Assembly (NCBI RefSeq): GCF_945859705.1
Contig: NC_079137.1
Coordinates: 77,645,150 to 77,709,149 of the forward strand
Length of the DNA stretch: 64,000 nucleotides
Source: Episyrphus balteatus
Taxonomy: Eukaryota > Arthropoda > Insecta > Diptera > Syrphidae
Direction of reading: 5' to 3'
Position 1 is the first letter of the stretch. Each line of letters begins with the position of its first letter. Of this stretch, positions 59,901 through 64,000 are shown piece after piece. The notes below the pieces were generated by a model that did not search any database, was not told where the DNA came from, and was given only the letters and a program-made list of their open reading frames with translations. The position numbers and the translations under genes were made by a program.

Positions 59901-61344
59901 TATTTAAACATGCAACCTTCTTTCCATTAAAATAGACACATATACAAAATGACAAACAGAAAAAAACCACAACGTTAACACATTTCAATTCTCAGGCTTA
60001 AAAATAAATTATAAGCTGAAAAATTTTATGTAGAAAAGTTTCTCGTCATGGAAAGATACAAAAAAAAATAAAACTTTTTTTTTTTTTTTTTGTGTAGTTG
60101 GTGGAAAAAGAAACTTAACTTTAAAGTGTCATAATGATTTTGAAAATTAAAACATATTTTGTGGGATCCTTAGTTTTTTGAGTTTTTTTTTTTTTTTTTG
60201 TAAAAAATTCTTAACTTTAAATTTATTCTAATTTTTGCTGTGTGTCAAATAAGCAAACGTACAACACAAACCAGGACAGAAAAAAAAATATATTACAAGG
60301 TGAACATTTCATGGTTTTTTTTCTTATAATTTACATAATTTTTGTGTAGGAAAAAGTTTGTTTTCTGTGCATGATTTTTTATTTTTTTTTTTTTTTACTT
60401 TTTTTTTGTTGTTAACTTTTGAAATATCCTTTTTAGTTTAATGATAGTGTGCGTGGTTATATTTGCCCACCCCAACTGACACACTAATGGAAATTTCATA
60501 GCGTGATAGGATATGATTGTGTGGTTGGGCATTATATTTGTGATAGAAGACGAATATTAAAATATACAGTAAAAGTTCTCTATATTTTAAGTTAAACAGA
60601 GCAGAAAATAATTAAAAAAAAAAAACTTTTAGGGAAAAATTATTTTAAACAGATTTTTGGTTCAGTTGACTTAAACTTATATTTTTCGACAGTTAATCCA
60701 TTTGAATAAGAAATTATTTGACTAGTTTCTAGAGGAAACATCAACGTCATGTTTTCGAAAAATTTGATCTTTCAAAAAAAATTTTCAAAACTATTTTTTT
60801 TTTTTTAAACCAAACAAATTCACTTTTTCAAAATTTAATTTTTGGTTTTTATTTAAACTGTATAAATCTTTTGCATAAAATTTGGATTACATTAAATAAG
60901 ACATTTAGGACAAAATCAGATTAAAAACAAAATGCTTCTATAGCACCGTTAATAAGGATTTTCGAAAAAATAAAAAAATAACTAAAATACCTGTAGGTAG
61001 ATCAAATTTTAAAAGTTTGAAACGAAAATTTGAATTAAAAAAAAAATCGTTGGAGCTAAAATATTTTGGAATAACTATAGATTTCCGCAAACATTAGCTA
61101 CTCAAAGCATAATCAGCAAAAGAGGAAAAAAGCTTGAATTGCAAATACAAATACATATAATAGGTATTGAGTTCAAAATATATGGTTTTTTAACCGACTA
61201 TTAATACTTGTTTGCGCTATGATTCCCAACCTTTAGATTATAACTACCAAATACCATTCCAACATATTCCATTACCGTTGAGTCTGATCTGGTATATGGC
61301 CATTTAAAAAAAAAAAAAAACAAAAAAATTTTTGTCAAAAGTAT
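59114..61344. other. Non-coding stretch with long T tracts
   Basis: T30 at 59870-59899 and several T15-T20 runs. ATACAGTAAAAGTTCTCTAT at about 60564 again resembles a pogo-type end but is single. No gene. Confidence 0.5.
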
Positions 61345-63225
61345 TAGTACAGGAAAGATAGACTTTTTCGTGGAACGAAATATAGGACGGCTGAATTTTT
61401 CAAATCTGAAAGAGGGGTATTAGAAAAGCTTAAGTCCTGGTTTTCGGGACGCCACCCCCCTGGCGAAATCCGCCATTTTGGAAAACGCGATTCGCTCTAT
61501 GTCTTCAAAACTATTTGTCCTAGAGAAATGGTTATCAGACCAAAGTTCTTGGAAATTTAATTATCTTTTTCTTTGTAATACATTATTATTCTGAGCGGGC
61601 AATAGTTTTGAGGTTATGTTGTTTTAATTTATTTTTTTCGGGGTTTTTAAAATTTAATCATTTCCGGTTTTAGTTACATAATTTTTTAAACAGTTAAAGT
61701 TATAGACCATCAAATGTCCAATAATTTGATATATTTTTGTAAGTCATGCGATGTATGAGTCGAAAGTTATTGATCATAAAACTATAGTCTAAGTACAGGA
61801 AAGTTAGTAAATAAAACAGGCATTTTGTGAAACGAAATATAGGGAGGCTTATTTTTTTAAAATCTGAAATCAAGGTATTAAAAAAGCTTAAGTCCTGGTT
61901 CTCGGGACGCCAACCCCGTGGCGAAATCCGCCATTTTTAAAAACGCGAATTGGTCTATATCTACTAAACTATTGGCTTGACCGAATAAGTTACTTAACCA
62001 AAGTTGTAGGTAATATAAATATCTTTTCTTGTGCATTCACTGTTTTTCAGCGAGGACAACACTTTTGAGGTTATGTTGTTTTATTTTTTATTTTTTTCGG
62101 TTTTTAATTTTTCTCAGTCTCTATGATAGAAACATAATGTTTAGCATCATAAAAGTTGGATGTTTGACTTAAAGCAAAATATGAGTACCACAATATTCTA
62201 AGTTTACCATTACCCACCTTAATAACTTCCTCTCATATCATATGTTTCTTGTTTTTACATTACGTAAAAGATTTAGCCTTTTTTTCATATATTATGCAAA
62301 AACATATTAGTATATTTTTTGAAAATATTGAAAGGGATTGCTCTTAAAATTCCGTATCTATGGTTTGAAAAGTCATATAATCTTCAGAATTATACAAAAT
62401 TAATAATTTGATGTTCTACAACTTTATTCATGCTAAAAAATTATGTTTCTATCATAGACTGAGAAAAATTAAAAAATAAAACAACATAACCTCAAAAGTG
62501 TTGTCCTCGCTGAAAAACAGTGAATGCACAAGAAAAGATATTTATACTACCTACAACTTTGGTTAAGTAACTTATTCGGTCAAGCCAATAGTTTAGTAGA
62601 TATAGACCAATTCGCGTTTTTAAAAATGGCGGATTTCGGAATGGGGTTGGCGTCCCGAGAACCAGGACTTAAGCTTTTTTAATACCTTTATTTCAGATTA
62701 TAAAAAAATAAGCCTCCCTATATTTCGTTTCACAAAATGCCTGTTTTATTTACTAACTTTCCTGTACTAAGACTATAGTTTTATGATCAATAACTTTCGA
62801 CTCATACATCGCATGACTTTCAAAAATATATCAAATTATTGGACATTTGATGGTCTATAACTTTAACTGTTTAAAAAGTTATGTAACTAAAACCGGGAAT
62901 GATTAAATCTTAAAAAAACCGAAAAAAATAAATTAAAACAACATAACCTCAAAACTGTTGCCCGCTCAGAATAATAATGTATTACAAAGAAAAAGATAAT
63001 TAAATTTCCAAGAACTTTGGTCTGATAACCATTTCTCTAGGACAAATAGTTTTGAAGACATAGAGCGAATCGCGTTTTCCAAAATGGCGGATTTCGCCAG
63101 GGGGGTGGCGTCCCGAAAACCAGGAATTAAGCTTTTCTAATATCCCTCTTTCAGATTTGAAAAATTCAGCCGTCCTATATTTCGTTCCACAATATGCCTG
63201 TTTTTTTACTAACTTTCCTGTACTA
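61345..63225. mobile_element. 1.88-kb near-perfect palindrome (foldback element)
   Basis: The ends are TAGTACAGGAAAG at 61345 and CTTTCCTGTACTA at 63225, flanked by TAT on both sides. Arms of about 820 bp pair almost base for base around an unpaired centre at about 62170-62440. Each arm contains two tandem, diverged copies of one ~450-bp unit: both start with AGTACAGGAAAG and a CGAAATATAGG string and contain CTTAAGTCCTGGTT and GCGAAATCCGCCATTTT. The arm-to-arm match is far better than the unit-to-unit match, so the unit duplication came first and the palindrome later (or is kept by conversion). No transposase frame; short frames in it mirror each other. Confidence 0.85.
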
Positions 63226-63309
63226 TATGGGGAAATCTTGTTTTTCTTTAACAGAAAAAATCGAATGCCTTGTTCGATTTCACTAGTCAAAAAATTTTTT
63301 TTATAGAAA

Positions 63310-63480
63310 TCAAAGTATATTTTTCTAATGGTTTTTTGATCGCTGAGCTTGAATCCGAAGTCAGAAAAATTCTATCACATCACGTTTTTGACATATTACC
63401 ATGCCAAAAATCAGAAAAATAGTGTTTTGGACGTTCAAAATTTAATATCTCAAAAACTTTGCCTGTAAGAGCTATTCTAG
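63310..63480 (+). repeat. Arm fragment of the CACTG foldback family
   Basis: CGCTGAGCTTGAATCCGAAG, then TCAGAAAAATTCTATCA and TTTTTGACATATTACC match the left arm at 1660-1735 and 39570-39650. No inverted partner follows. Confidence 0.6.
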
Positions 63481-64000
63481 TGCTTGATTCAAATTAAAAA
63501 GATCAATGACCATTAGAAAAGTATAATTTGGTTTCTATGGAAAATTATTTCTCGCCAATATTACTGTCATTTACGGAAAAATCAATCTTAAAAATCGATT
63601 TTTTGTCTTTTTCAATTTTTCTCAATATTTTCTAAAGCAAAAGTATAGTTTTTCCACACAATCTTTTAAAAACGGTTTTAAGCTAAATAATTGCATTCCA
63701 AAATTTTCAAAAATCAAAATTTTTTTCGGTAACTTTTTTGATTGAAAAATAGGCTATTTTTTCAAATTAAATTCGTCAAAAATCAAAAAATTCACTTTTT
63801 GCTCAAAAAACATTTTTAATAGATAGAAAATATAACAAAGTAATTTTTAACTAAGTTTTGTTAAAATCCAACTATTTTTGTAAAAGATAAAAATAAAAAA
63901 TCGAAAAATCGTATTTTTGCATTTTTTTCAATATTTTGAGGTTATAGAAAAAATTGTTTGAGTAAAAGTTGTAGACATTTGTACTACCTACAACTTTTGC
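63481..64000. other. AT-rich spacer to the window edge
   Basis: No gene or named element. The text (repeated AAAATCAAAA and TTTTTCAATATTTT phrases) looks like repeat interior continuing past the edge. Confidence 0.5.

Noticed and set aside
63000..63290. 96-codon minus-strand frame in the palindrome
   Set aside because: The same sequence is mirrored at about 61360-61560 and lies in a non-coding foldback arm; no protein family is suggested.

Overview
The window looks like nuclear DNA of an insect, most likely a fly. It is very AT-rich, full of poly-A/T tracts, (CAA)n and (CAG/CAA)n runs, and has short introns with GTAAG-type donors. The transposon families also fit: Helitrons, a LINE with an RNase H domain, a piggyBac-like MITE and large foldback elements. 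I see no operons, tRNA genes, rRNA genes or CRISPR arrays. The species cannot be told from the sequence.

Layout. 0-3.3 kb is repeats, including a 1.29 kb foldback element (1601-2890) carrying an inverted array of 15-bp repeats. 3.34-5.18 kb holds the only host protein-coding gene I can support: the 3' part of a plus-strand gene in six exons, encoding a basic N-terminal domain, a low-complexity Asn/Gln-rich region and a hydrophobic segment. I do not recognise its family. 5.2-13 kb is AT-rich DNA with MITE-like elements. At 13.0-14.3 kb is a 5'-truncated minus-strand LINE fragment with an open 400-codon RNase H / zinc-knuckle frame and a 14-bp target-site duplication. 14.4-23.8 kb is non-coding, with possible 5' leader exons and one G-quadruplex motif. 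23.85-24.68 kb is a complete-looking non-autonomous Helitron.

25-39 kb is non-coding but structured. It holds two hammerhead-ribozyme-like motifs 6 kb apart (25.4 and 31.5 kb, both minus strand), a piggyBac-type MITE (29.0-29.5 kb) and a ~140-bp tandem array (34.0-35.7 kb) whose core also occurs singly at five other places. 39.27-42.16 kb is a Helitron with decayed PIF1-like helicase pieces on opposite strands, invaded by two foldback structures. 42-61 kb is repeats and spacer, with a ~75/150-bp repeat at 51.7-52.4 kb that carries the 3' end of tRNA-Lys, CCA included. 61.35-63.23 kb is a nearly perfect 1.88 kb palindrome whose arms are themselves tandemly duplicated.

Apart from the gene at 3.3-5.2 kb, most of the window is either intergenic DNA or very large introns; the sequence alone does not decide which. 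The most interesting signals are the two hammerhead-like motifs, the tRNA-Lys-tail repeats, the dispersed-plus-tandem core repeat, and the several unrelated or nested palindromic elements.
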